Assembly: GCF_021403115.1 (NCBI RefSeq)
Contig: NZ_JAJSSH010000010.1
Coordinates: 124,001-188,000, forward strand
Reading direction: 5' to 3'
DNA: 64,000 bases
From: Sphingobium sufflavum
GTDB lineage: Bacteria; Pseudomonadota; Alphaproteobacteria; Sphingomonadales; Sphingomonadaceae
Shown: piece after piece, positions 51,683 through 62,995 of the stretch
Position numbering within the stretch: the stretch's first letter is position 1
Layout of the letters: every line of letters starts with the position of its first letter
Program-made: the position numbers and the translations under genes
The notes under the pieces: model-generated
Told to the model about the DNA's origin: nothing
Seen by the model: only the letters and a program-made list of their open reading frames with translations
Databases searched by the model: none

Positions 51683-52597
51683 TTGGCAGAGCAGCAACCC
51701 TTGAGCTTCCAGTCGCTGATCCTCACGCTCCATGATTATTGGAGCGCGCAGGGCTGCGTCATTCTGCAACCCTATGATATGCGCGTGGGGGCGGGCACGT
51801 TCCACCCCGCCACGACATTGCGCAGCCTTGGTCCCGATCCGTGGAACTGCGCCTATGTGCAGCCCAGCCGCCGCCCGACCGATGGCCGCTATGGCGAAAA
51901 TCCCAATCGCCTCCAGCATTATTACCAGTATCAGGTCATCATGAAGCCGTCGCCGTCGAACCTTCAGGAGCTGTATCTCGGCTCGCTGGCGAAGATCGGC
52001 ATCGACCCGCTGGTCCATGACATCCGCTTTGTGGAGGATGACTGGGAAAGCCCCACGCTGGGCGCATGGGGGCTTGGCTGGGAAGTGTGGTGCGACGGGA
52101 TGGAGGTCACCCAGTTCACCTATTTCCAGCAGATGGGCGGTTTCGACTGCAAGCCGGTCGCAGGGGAACTGACCTACGGCCTCGAACGGCTCGCCATGTA
52201 TATTCAGGGCGTGGACAGCGTGTACGACCTGCGGTTCAACGATCCGGTCGGGGATCGCCCGGCCGTGACCTATGGCGATGTCTTCCTCGCCAATGAGCAG
52301 CAGATGTCGAAATGGAATTTCGAGGTGGCGGACACGGACAAATTGTTCCGCTGGTTCAAGGACGCCGAAGCCGAATGTCAGGCCAGCATCGCCGCGAACG
52401 TGCCGCTGGCCGCCTATGACCAGGCGATCGAGGCGAGCCATGTTTTCAACCTGTTGCAGGCGCGCGGCGTGATTTCCGTGCAGGAACGGGCCAGTTACAT
52501 GGGCCGGGTCCGCGACCTCGCCAAGGGAAGCTGCGAGGCGTGGATCGAGGCCAATCGCGCGGGCTGGGAAGCGAAATTTCCGGGGTGGACGGCATGA
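51683..52597 (+). CDS. glyQ: Glycine--tRNA ligase alpha subunit
   Basis: A 304-aa catalytic subunit of the bacterial alpha2beta2 glycyl-tRNA synthetase: [40 protein letters not shown] and [20 protein letters not shown] are standard. The likely start is TTG 51683 (MAEQQPL) with AGGCGG upstream. It overlaps glyS by 4 bases. Confidence 0.97.
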   Translation: MAEQQPLSFQSLILTLHDYWSAQGCVILQPYDMRVGAGTFHPATTLRSLGPDPWNCAYVQPSRRPTDGRYGENPNRLQHYYQYQVIMKPSPSNLQELYLGSLAKIGIDPLVHDIRFVEDDWESPTLGAWGLGWEVWCDGMEVTQFTYFQQMGGFDCKPVAGELTYGLERLAMYIQGVDSVYDLRFNDPVGDRPAVTYGDVFLANEQQMSKWNFEVADTDKLFRWFKDAEAECQASIAANVPLAAYDQAIEASHVFNLLQARGVISVQERASYMGRVRDLAKGSCEAWIEANRAGWEAKFPGWTA

Positions 52598-54948
52598 CGG
52601 ATTTTCTCCTCGAATTGCGCTGCGAGGAAATTCCCGCGCGGATGCAGTTGAAGGCGTCGGACGATCTGGCGCGCCTGTTCATCGAGGAACTGGCGAAGTC
52701 GGGCCTGAAGGCGGAGCGGATCACCAGCTTCGTGACGCCGCGCCGCCTTGCCCTGATCGCCCATGGCCTGCCGCTCCAGACGGACGCGGTGAGCGAGGAA
52801 CGCAAGGGACCGCGCGCCGACGCGCCGGCGCAGGCGCTGGAGGGCTTCCTGCGCTCCACCGGACTGACGCGCGAGCAACTGGTTGAGCGGACGGATGCCA
52901 AGGGCAATGCGATCCTGTTCGCGGTGATCGAAAAGCCGGGCCGCCAGACCGCCGACGTGCTGGCCGAGGCCGTGCCCGCCATCGTGCGCGCCTTTCCCTG
53001 GCCCAAGTCGATGCGCTGGGGCGATACCTCCGCCACGACCGAAAGCCTGCGCTGGGTCCGCCCGTTGCAGGGCATTGTTGCCATATTGGGTGAGGAGCTG
53101 GTCGCAATAGAGGTGGAGGGTGTTACCTCCGGCTATGCGACCGTCGGCCATCGTTTCCACCACCCCGGCGAGATCACCATCGGCGGCTCGGGCGACTATG
53201 CGGAGAAGCTGCGCGCCTGCCATGTCATCGTCTCCCATGCGGAGCGGCAGGCGATCATCGCGGAGCAGGCGGCCGCCCTCGCCACCGCGCGCGGATACAG
53301 CCTGATCGAGGACAAGGGGCTGGTGATCGAGAACGCCGGCCTGACCGAATGGCCGGTGCCGCTGCTGGGCGATTTCGACCCCGCGTTCCTGGACGTGCCG
53401 CCGGAGGTCATTCAGCTAACCCTGCGGATCAACCAGAAATATTTCGTGCTGAACGGCGCGGACGGGAAACTGGCGCCCGCCTTCATCTGCACCGCCAATA
53501 TCGAGGCGAAGGACGGTGGTGCCGCCATCGTCGCGGGCAATGGCAAGGTGCTGGCCGCGCGGCTGAGCGATGCGCGCTTCTTCTGGGAGCAGGACAAGAA
53601 GACGACGCTGGCCGATCATGCGCAGAAGCTGGGCCGGATCACCTTCCACGAAAAGCTGGGCACCGTTGCGGACAAGGTGGAGCGGGTCGCGAAACTGGCG
53701 CGCTGGCTGGTGGAGGAGGGCATCGTAAAGGGCGCCTCCGCCGACGATGCGGAACTGGCGGCGCGTCTGGCCAAGGCCGATCTCGTAACCGAGATGGTCG
53801 GGGAGTTCCCCGAACTTCAAGGGCTTATGGGTGGCTATTACGCCCGTGCCGAGGGGTTGTCCGACGCGGTGGCCGATGCCGTGCGCGACCATTATAAGCC
53901 GGTCGGGCAGGGCGATGCGGTGCCGACTGCGCCGGTTACGGTGGCGGTGAGTTTGGCGGACAAGCTTGATACGCTTTTTTGGCTTTGGTTCTCAGGCCAA
54001 AAACCGACCGGATCGAAAGATCCGTTTGCTTTGCGTAGAGCAGCAATAGCTATAATCGGCTTGCTTCAAGGCCATGCAATTCGTTTGCCTGTCAAGTTAG
54101 CTTTTGCTGCAACGCTAGCATGTAGACTAGCAAAATCCGCAAATCCCGCTTCTTCAATAAAAAGTGACCAACCCAGCGCGGTCACTTCTTCTATATTTGA
54201 AATAATTAGACGTGGGGGGCATTTGCGCCTGAGCAACACTCTAGAAAAATGGCACTGGAGTGATGATCTTGAGCAAGAGACTAAAACCACTACATCGTTT
54301 TCGATTGATCTTTCAGCAAACCAAAAGGAATTGCTCGACTTCTTCGCAGACCGTCTCAAGGTCCAGCAAAAGGAAGCGGGCGTCCGCCACGACCTGATCG
54401 ACGCGGTGTTCGCGCTGGGCGGGGAGGACGACCTCGTCCGCCTGCTCGCCCGCGTGAAGGCGTTGCAGGCGTTCGTGTCCACCGAGGACGGCGCCAACCT
54501 GCTGGCGGGGTATAAGCGCGCAGCCAACATCCTGAAGAAGGAAGGGTGGGAGCCGCAGCGCCCGCCGATGGCCGCCCATGGCACGCAGGGTATTGCCCAG
54601 ACGGGCGAGGAAGATCCGCTGTCGCTGGTCGAAGATCCGGTCATCGCCGGAGCGGTATCGGACCTGTCCGTCACCGCCCCCGCCCGTTACGAGCGGGAGG
54701 CGCAGGAGGTGGCGCTGGCCGATGCGCTGGATGCAGCCGAACCCGCCGTGGAATCCGCGCTGGCGCAGGAGGATTTCGCGGCGGCCATGGCGGCGCTGGC
54801 GTCGCTGCGCGCGCCGATCGACGCCTTTTTCGACAAGGTGACGGTGAATGACGCCGACCAGAATAAGCGTGGATCACGTTTAACGCAGTTGACGCGCATC
54901 CGTGCTGCAATGCACAAAGTCGCCGATTTTTCTCGGATCGAGGGCTGA
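52594..54948 (+). CDS. glyS: Glycine--tRNA ligase beta subunit, with an AT-rich internal tract
   Basis: A 784-aa protein, longer than the 689 aa of E. coli GlyS. The N-terminal [20 protein letters not shown] and central [20 protein letters not shown] are normal. From 53960 to about 54350 the GC content falls to roughly 40-50 % (counted by hand over 60-base lines) against about 65 % on both sides, and the protein gains a stretch with [20 protein letters not shown] and [20 protein letters not shown] that is not typical. The frame is kept and the normal [20 protein letters not shown] follows. A second short insertion lies around 54550-54650. Confidence 0.93.
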   Translation: MTDFLLELRCEEIPARMQLKASDDLARLFIEELAKSGLKAERITSFVTPRRLALIAHGLPLQTDAVSEERKGPRADAPAQALEGFLRSTGLTREQLVERTDAKGNAILFAVIEKPGRQTADVLAEAVPAIVRAFPWPKSMRWGDTSATTESLRWVRPLQGIVAILGEELVAIEVEGVTSGYATVGHRFHHPGEITIGGSGDYAEKLRACHVIVSHAERQAIIAEQAAALATARGYSLIEDKGLVIENAGLTEWPVPLLGDFDPAFLDVPPEVIQLTLRINQKYFVLNGADGKLAPAFICTANIEAKDGGAAIVAGNGKVLAARLSDARFFWEQDKKTTLADHAQKLGRITFHEKLGTVADKVERVAKLARWLVEEGIVKGASADDAELAARLAKADLVTEMVGEFPELQGLMGGYYARAEGLSDAVADAVRDHYKPVGQGDAVPTAPVTVAVSLADKLDTLFWLWFSGQKPTGSKDPFALRRAAIAIIGLLQGHAIRLPVKLAFAATLACRLAKSANPASSIKSDQPSAVTSSIFEIIRRGGHLRLSNTLEKWHWSDDLEQETKTTTSFSIDLSANQKELLDFFADRLKVQQKEAGVRHDLIDAVFALGGEDDLVRLLARVKALQAFVSTEDGANLLAGYKRAANILKKEGWEPQRPPMAAHGTQGIAQTGEEDPLSLVEDPVIAGAVSDLSVTAPARYEREAQEVALADALDAAEPAVESALAQEDFAAAMAALASLRAPIDAFFDKVTVNDADQNKRGSRLTQLTRIRAAMHKVADFSRIEG

Positions 54949-55086
54949 AATCCTGTTCTTTTGTCGGAGTTTTTCTCTCGGCATCCAGAACAGGGCCAGG
55001 TCGATAGTTGCAGGGGGAAGGCGGACGATCCGGTTTGTTACAGGTCGTCCGGCCTTCAATATTCAGAAGATAGAGAGAGCTAAGCC

Positions 55087-57753
<2,667 letters not shown>

Positions 57754-57855
57754 AAAGCGAAATTGCGTGAAAAGGGGGGTTGCCAGACCGGGAAACCCCT
57801 TCTATCAGCGCAACTCCCGACGCGGTACGGTTCACCGGCACCGCAGAATGGGCAG

Positions 57856-57932
57856 GCACCCGTAGCTCAGCTGGATAGAGCATCAGACTACGAATCTGAG
57901 GGTCGGACGTTCGAATCGTTCCGGGTGCACCA
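57856..57932 (+). tRNA. tRNA-Arg (anticodon ACG)
   Basis: 77 bases: acceptor GCACCCG/CGGGTGC, D-arm GCTC/GAGC, anticodon stem TCAGA/TCTGA with loop CTACGAA (anticodon ACG), variable GGGTC, T-arm GGACG/CGTTC with TTCGAAT, and an encoded CCA. After A34 deamination it reads CGU, CGC and CGA. Its first 26 bases match the tRNA-Arg(CCG) at 44355. Confidence 0.97.
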
Positions 57933-57960
57933 TTCTCCTCCCGATGGAGAGAGAAGCTAG

Positions 57961-57990
57961 ACAGGCGGCGAAAGCCGCCTGTTTTATTTT
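57961..57990 (+). terminator. Terminator after tRNA-Arg(ACG)
   Basis: CAGGCGGC and GCCGCCTG pair perfectly around GAAA and are followed by TTTTATTTT. Confidence 0.92.
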
Positions 57991-58424
57991 GTGGGTCGGC
58001 CGGATGGGCGCGACCCCGCAAGTCCCATGAGTATTGGTTTTTCCCGATCGCTGACAGGCGTGGGCGCAGCGGCGCGTCCGATGCTCTTGGGCCATCGGGC
58101 GCTGTGAGCGCTCCGGGTGGTGCAACCCGCCTTCCTTCTATCCGACAGGTCTTTGTCGCCCGGTTGCGGAGGGTGAACAGCCAGCGATCCCCTTCATCCT
58201 GCCAGTCTCCTGCGCATTGTGGGCGTTCGCGTTGAACAGCCATGTCCGCTCTCCGCAGCGATTTGCGTCTTGCGGCAGGGAGCATAGCGAGAGCCCGGCA
58301 TTGGCTTGACACGATATTCACATAATAGATAATGATGTCGAAATAACGAACAATGTCGGTGTCCGTCGATGGTTGATGGCGCCGGACATGCTGCGCGTCG
58401 TCGCGCGGCAAACGGGAGAGTGGA
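57991..58424. other. Non-coding stretch before the kinase operon
   Basis: No gene is supported here. The first 250 bases are GC-rich without a recognised feature; short open frames read antisense through the neighbouring tRNA. The AT-rich segment 58305-58360 contains the promoter listed separately. Confidence 0.6.
58306..58333 (+). promoter_or_regulatory. Strong sigma-70-type promoter for the kinase-MFS operon
   Basis: TTGACA (58306-58311) and GATAAT (58328-58333) with a 16-bp spacer, in an AT-rich island, 92 bases before the first start codon. The bases after it (AATGATGTCGAAATAACGAA) could hold an operator, but no clear dyad was found. Confidence 0.7.
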
Positions 58425-59474
58425 ATGACGACGCTTGCGACGCTGCCGGTGCCCAGGACGCTGACGGAGGCCCTTGATCACGATTGGCTGCGGCGGGCGC
58501 TGGCCCCGGTCACGGGCGGCAAGCCGATCACCGCCGTGGAGACGGTGGAGGTGATCCGCACGGTCGCCACCAAGCTGCGCTTCACCATCGCGTTCGATGG
58601 CGCGGAGGGGGGCAGCGAAGCATTCTGCCTCAAGGGCCTTCTGGACGTGGATGCGGCGGGCGCGATGGGCGGGCCGGTGACAGTGCTGGAGTGCGATTTT
58701 TACATCCATCTGGCCCCGAAGCTGGCGGTGCGGGTGCCCGACTGCGTGGCGACAGTGGTGGACCGGGACGCGAAGTTCGGCGTGGTCATCATGCGCGACG
58801 TGGTGGCGCAGGGCGGGCGCTTCTGCTCCGCACTGGACGCCTTCACCGCCGATGAGGCCGCACAGAGCCTCGATCAACTGGCGCTGCTGCACAGCGGCTC
58901 TCCGTTGCTGGACGAGCTGCCATGGATCAACCGCCGGGTCGCCGCGCTGGCCAACAGCAATTATGTGACCGAGGAACTGTTGCAGGAGTTGCTCGACGGG
59001 CCGCGGGGCGAAGGACTGCCCGCCGCCACGCGCGACGCCGCCCGGCTGCGCGCCGCGATGAAGGTGCTGGCGGAGCGCGACCTGCAATCGCCCGATTTCC
59101 TGATCCATGGCGATGGCCATGCGGGCAATATCTTCCGCACCGCCGATGGCGCGGGCCTGATCGACTGGCAGTTGCTGCAACGGGGGAGCTGGGCGCTGGA
59201 CGTGGCCTATCATATCGCCGCCGTGCTGCCGGTTGAGGTGGCCGAGGTGCATGAGCGGGCTCTGCTGAACCATTATCTGGACCGGATGCAGGGGCTGGGC
59301 GTGGCGATGCCCGATGAAGAGGCGGCATGGGCCGAATATCGGGCGGCTGCGGCCTATGGCTATTATCTGTGGGGCATCACGCGCCGCGTCGATCCCGCGA
59401 TCATCACCGTCTTCACCCATCGGCTGGGGTCCGCCGTGACCCGGCATGACAGCTTTGCGCTGCTGGGCCTGTGA
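58425..59474 (+). CDS. Phosphotransferase-family (APH/EcKinase-like) protein 1
   Basis: A 349-aa protein kinase-like enzyme. IHGDGHAGNIFRTADGAGLI with the HGDxxxxN catalytic loop and LIDWQ (the DFG-like metal site) are those of the APH/choline kinase family. GVVIMRDVVAQGGRF resembles the CHK-domain kinases. Members phosphorylate small hydroxyl compounds. It is the first gene of an operon with a second, related kinase and an MFS transporter, suggesting uptake and activation of some substrate. Which one is unknown. Confidence 0.85.
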   Translation: MTTLATLPVPRTLTEALDHDWLRRALAPVTGGKPITAVETVEVIRTVATKLRFTIAFDGAEGGSEAFCLKGLLDVDAAGAMGGPVTVLECDFYIHLAPKLAVRVPDCVATVVDRDAKFGVVIMRDVVAQGGRFCSALDAFTADEAAQSLDQLALLHSGSPLLDELPWINRRVAALANSNYVTEELLQELLDGPRGEGLPAATRDAARLRAAMKVLAERDLQSPDFLIHGDGHAGNIFRTADGAGLIDWQLLQRGSWALDVAYHIAAVLPVEVAEVHERALLNHYLDRMQGLGVAMPDEEAAWAEYRAAAAYGYYLWGITRRVDPAIITVFTHRLGSAVTRHDSFALLGL

Positions 59475-60562
59475 TGACCGGAACAGCACAGGACGGGGGA
59501 GCATCGGCATTGGGCAATGTGATCGTCGCGCCGGAGACGCGGGCGCTGGACGAACTGGTGGCGCAGCTCACCCCCTGGTTGCAGGCGCGGCTGCCGCAGG
59601 CGAACGACCTGGGCATCGTCGATCCGTCCTATCCATCGGGCGCGGGCCAGTCGCATGAGACGATCCTGTTCGACGCGCACTGGACGGAGAATGGCGCTCC
59701 GGTCGTGCAGGGCTGCGTCGTCCGCATCAAGCCGATACGCCATCAAATCTTTCCCGACGACCTGTTCATCGAACAATATCGGGTGATGGAAGCGCTGCAC
59801 CGCCATGGTGTGCGGGTGGCGAAGCCGCTGTGGCTGGAGGAGGATGCGGCACTGCTCGGCGCACCCTTCTTCATCATGGAGCGGGTGCAGGGGCGCGTCG
59901 CGGTCAGCATCCCGCCCTATCGGGAGCAGGGCTGGGTCGCGGAAGCCACGCCCGCGCAGCGCCGCCACCTGTGGGAGGAAGGGGTCCGGCATCTGGCGTC
60001 GATCCACACCGTTCCGCTCACCGAACTGCAATTTCTGGCGGGACCGGAGGGCGCGCGCGACGGGCTGAAACAGGAATGGGACAAATATGTCCGCTTCGTC
60101 GACTGGGTGAGCGAGGATCGGCCATGGCCGGTGCTGAAGGCCGCGCTGGAGCGGTTGCGCGCGCAATGGCCAGCCAACCAGCCAGCCGGGCTGGTCTGGG
60201 GCGATTCGCGGCTCGGCAACCTGATGTATGACGCGAATTTCGACGTGGTGGCGATCATGGACTGGGAGCAGCCGTCTCTGGGCGGGGCGCTCCATGATCT
60301 GGCGTGGTGGCTGACCATGTCGGAGCAGATGCATGGCGCGACCGCAGAGAGTCCCCACCTCGACGGCATGGGCACGCGGGCGGAGACGATCGCGCTGTGG
60401 GAGGAGCTGACCGGCATCTCCGCGCAGGACATTGAATGGTATGAGGATTTCACCCGGCTCAAGAGCAGTTGCCTGAATGTCCGCATGTCGGCGCTGAAAG
60501 GGCGGCCCGCACCGGACGAGGCATGGCTGGCGCAGCGGCTGAAGGTCACGCCGCCCGCCTGA
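59474..60562 (+). CDS. Phosphotransferase-family (APH) protein 2
   Basis: A 362-aa protein from ATG 59474 (GTG 59471 possible), overlapping the first kinase stop. QSHETILFDAHW near the start, then MERVQGRVAVSIPPYREQGW and VWGDSRLGNLMYDANFDVVA followed by IMDWE give the catalytic loop (here GDSRLGN rather than HGDxxxxN) and metal site. It resembles the phosphotransferase domain linked to acyl-CoA dehydrogenases in hydroxyacid metabolism. Confidence 0.87.
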   Translation: MTGTAQDGGASALGNVIVAPETRALDELVAQLTPWLQARLPQANDLGIVDPSYPSGAGQSHETILFDAHWTENGAPVVQGCVVRIKPIRHQIFPDDLFIEQYRVMEALHRHGVRVAKPLWLEEDAALLGAPFFIMERVQGRVAVSIPPYREQGWVAEATPAQRRHLWEEGVRHLASIHTVPLTELQFLAGPEGARDGLKQEWDKYVRFVDWVSEDRPWPVLKAALERLRAQWPANQPAGLVWGDSRLGNLMYDANFDVVAIMDWEQPSLGGALHDLAWWLTMSEQMHGATAESPHLDGMGTRAETIALWEELTGISAQDIEWYEDFTRLKSSCLNVRMSALKGRPAPDEAWLAQRLKVTPPA

Positions 60563-60608
60563 ACCATCGCGATACGCATAATCAGAACAGACGAGACAGG
60601 AGAATAGC

Positions 60609-62198
60609 ATGGCGAGCGAGGCGCACAGGGAGCCGGTAACGGTGGACGACGGCGCAGGGGAGGCCGGTCGCGCCGCCATTCCCCGCTATGCCTGGTATGC
60701 GCTGGCCGTGGTGGCGGGCGCCAACCTGCTCAACTATCTCGACCGCTATATCCTCTCCATCCTGGCCCAGTCGATCAAGGCCGACCTGAAGCTGGACGAT
60801 GCGCAGCTCGGTTTCCTGCTCGGCACGGCGTTCGCGGTCTTCTATGCGGTGGTTGGCATAGCCATGGGGCGGATCGCGGACCGGGTGAGCCGCCGCAAGC
60901 TGATGGCGTTCGGTGTTGCGCTGTGGTCGATCATGACCGCGCTGGGCGGGGCGGCGACCAATTTCCTGTGGCTGAGCGCGGCGCGGATCGGCGTGGGCGT
61001 GGGGGAGGCGACGGCCAACCCCTGCTCGCACGCGCTGCTGAGCGACATATTCCCGCCGCGCAACCGGGCGATGGCGCTGGCGGTCTATCTCTCCGGCTCC
61101 TTCCTGGGCAGTGCGGGGGCGATGATCCTGGGCGGGCTGATCGTCCAGCATTGGGGCGACTATTGCCAGGCGGTGCCGCTGGCGGGCGCATGCGACGTGG
61201 CCGGGTGGCAGGCGGCGCTGATTCTGGTCGGCCTGCCGGGTATCCCGCTGGCCCTTCTGCTGCTGGGCGTGAAAGAGCCGTTCGAGCCGAAGTCGGACGG
61301 ACAGTCGGTGGTGCGTATCGTCGTGACCGAACTGGCCGCTTCGCTGCCGCCCTTCACCCTGTTCACCATCAAGCGGATCGGCGGTCCGGCTGAGATGCTG
61401 GGCAATCTGCGGTTGATTGCAATCGTTACAGTGGTGGCGGCCGGACTTGTCTGGCTGACCGGCGACGTGGCGCAATGGGTGGCGGCAAGCATCGGCATCT
61501 ATGCGGTCGTGACATGGGGACAGGTGCAGAAAATCCGCGACCGGCCGCTGTTCGCGCTGACCTTTGGCTGCCGCACGTTCATCCTGACCATGCTGGGGGC
61601 CGCGTTGCTCGGCTGTATCGGGGGCGGCGTGAATATCTGGGCCGCGCCCTATGCGATGCGGACCTTCGCGCTCAGTCCGGTGCAGGCGGGCGTGTCGCTG
61701 GGCTTGCTGCATGCCGCGGCGGCGGTGGCGGGCGTATTGTTCGGGGGATGGCTGACCGACCGGATCAAGCTGCGGGATCGGCGTGCGCCGATCTGGGTCG
61801 CGCTGTTCAGCCTGATCGGGGAATTGCCGTTTCTGGTGGTGATGCTGCTGGCGTCCGGTTCCACGGTGTTTCTGGCGGCGTTCGTGGGCTTTGCCTTCTT
61901 TTCGTCGCTATGGGGCGGGGCGTTCGCCGCGCTGGGGCAGGATCTGGTGCTGCCGCGCATGCGGGGTGCCGCGGCGTCGGCCTTCTCCCTTTTCGCCATC
62001 GTGGTGTCGAGCGGGGCCGGTCCCTATTGGGCGGGCAAGGTCAGCGCGCTGACCGGATCGTTGCAGGCGGGGCTGTTCAGCCTGATGCTGCTGGTGCCGG
62101 TGGTGATCGTGCTGTTCCTGTTCGCCATGCCGCGCGTGGCGGCGGCGACGCCGGAGTCGCGCCGGACGCTGGCGACGGCGGCCGGCGAACCGGAGTAG
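60609..62198 (+). CDS. MFS transporter (spinster-like)
   Basis: A 529-aa protein with 12 membrane segments. AGANLLNYLDRYILSILAQS in TM1 and GRIADRVSRRKLMAFGVALW in the TM2-3 loop (the MFS motif A) and a spinster-like FPPRNRAMALAVYLSGSFLG are present. A large extra loop separates the halves. It follows the two kinases by 46 bases, so a shared substrate is likely. The direction of transport is unknown. Confidence 0.9.
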   Translation: MASEAHREPVTVDDGAGEAGRAAIPRYAWYALAVVAGANLLNYLDRYILSILAQSIKADLKLDDAQLGFLLGTAFAVFYAVVGIAMGRIADRVSRRKLMAFGVALWSIMTALGGAATNFLWLSAARIGVGVGEATANPCSHALLSDIFPPRNRAMALAVYLSGSFLGSAGAMILGGLIVQHWGDYCQAVPLAGACDVAGWQAALILVGLPGIPLALLLLGVKEPFEPKSDGQSVVRIVVTELAASLPPFTLFTIKRIGGPAEMLGNLRLIAIVTVVAAGLVWLTGDVAQWVAASIGIYAVVTWGQVQKIRDRPLFALTFGCRTFILTMLGAALLGCIGGGVNIWAAPYAMRTFALSPVQAGVSLGLLHAAAAVAGVLFGGWLTDRIKLRDRRAPIWVALFSLIGELPFLVVMLLASGSTVFLAAFVGFAFFSSLWGGAFAALGQDLVLPRMRGAAASAFSLFAIVVSSGAGPYWAGKVSALTGSLQAGLFSLMLLVPVVIVLFLFAMPRVAAATPESRRTLATAAGEPE

Positions 62199-62253
62199 AT
62201 CGGGCGAAGAGGGAAGAGGTTGATCTCTGCCGGGCAGGGCGTAGGGAGGGGGC

Positions 62254-62577
62254 ATGGCCTCCAACATCCTCGCCCCTCTGCCCGATGCCTCCACGGCGGA
62301 GGTCTTTACGCAGTTGCTCGCCCGTCCCGGCCTGCGGATCGAGCGAATCGTCTCCGCCGGGCAGGTGACGCCAGAGGATGCGCCCTATGACCAGCCGGAT
62401 GACGAGTGGGTGCTGCTGATCGCCGGAAGCGCCCGGTTGTGGATCGAGGGGGACGGCGAGAGGGCCTTGACGCCCGGCGATGCGCTGCTGATACCGGCCC
62501 ATGTCCGGCACCGCGTGACCTGGACGCAGGCCGATCCGCCGACCGTCTGGCTGGCGGTCCATATCGAGGGGCAGTGA
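62254..62577 (+). CDS. Cupin-domain protein
   Basis: A 107-aa single-cupin protein: PDDEWVLLIAGSARLWIEGD and LTPGDALLIPAHVRHRVTWT carry the two cupin motifs, with His residues suited to metal binding. Small cupins can be enzymes or binding proteins. It is followed at zero spacing by the DUF4169 gene. Confidence 0.85.
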   Translation: MASNILAPLPDASTAEVFTQLLARPGLRIERIVSAGQVTPEDAPYDQPDDEWVLLIAGSARLWIEGDGERALTPGDALLIPAHVRHRVTWTQADPPTVWLAVHIEGQ

Positions 62578-62760
62578 ATGGCCGAGATCATCAACCTGCG
62601 CACCGCGCGCAAGGCCCGCAAGCGCGCCGATGATGCCACGCTGGCCGAGCAGAATCGCGCCAAGTTTGGCCGGACAAAGGGCGAGAAAGAGCGGGACCGG
62701 ATCGAGGCGGAGCGGCTGGTGCGCCGGATCGACGGCGCGAAACGGGAAGGAGACGCCTGA
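62578..62760 (+). CDS. DUF4169 family protein
   Basis: A 60-aa highly charged protein: MAEIINLRTARKARKRADDA is the typical start of this alphaproteobacterial family, followed by RAKFGRTKGEKERDRIEAER. Function unknown. ATG 62578 immediately follows the cupin stop. Confidence 0.85.
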   Translation: MAEIINLRTARKARKRADDATLAEQNRAKFGRTKGEKERDRIEAERLVRRIDGAKREGDA

Positions 62761-62957
62761 TGCGGTCCACGGGGGATAGCGTGTCCGTGCGCCTCTATCA
62801 TCTGGACGGGGACGAGGGGGCGGCGACCACCCTCTTCTATGGCTCCATGACGGAGGCGCTGGAGATCGCGGCGCTGGAGCCGGAGGAGGTGCAGGACGGC
62901 CTGTTCATCGCGACGGACAATGACGTCATCGCCTATCTGGACCTGATCGACTACTGA
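62760..62957 (+). CDS. Unknown 65-aa protein
   Basis: ATG 62760 shares a base with the preceding stop. The acidic protein contains FYGSMTEALEIAALEPEEVQ and LFIATDNDVIAYLDLIDY. Similar small proteins are frequent in sphingomonads as far as I can judge. No function is known. Confidence 0.72.
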   Translation: MRSTGDSVSVRLYHLDGDEGAATTLFYGSMTEALEIAALEPEEVQDGLFIATDNDVIAYLDLIDY

Positions 62958-62995
62958 GCTTTCCCCGGCGGGACTGCGGCCCTATAGCCCGCACG

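Noticed and set aside
57883..58125. Minus-strand 80-codon frame ending MVHPERFERPTLRFVV
   Set aside because: It reads antisense through the tRNA-Arg gene; peptides of this type are a well-known artefact of tRNA sequence.
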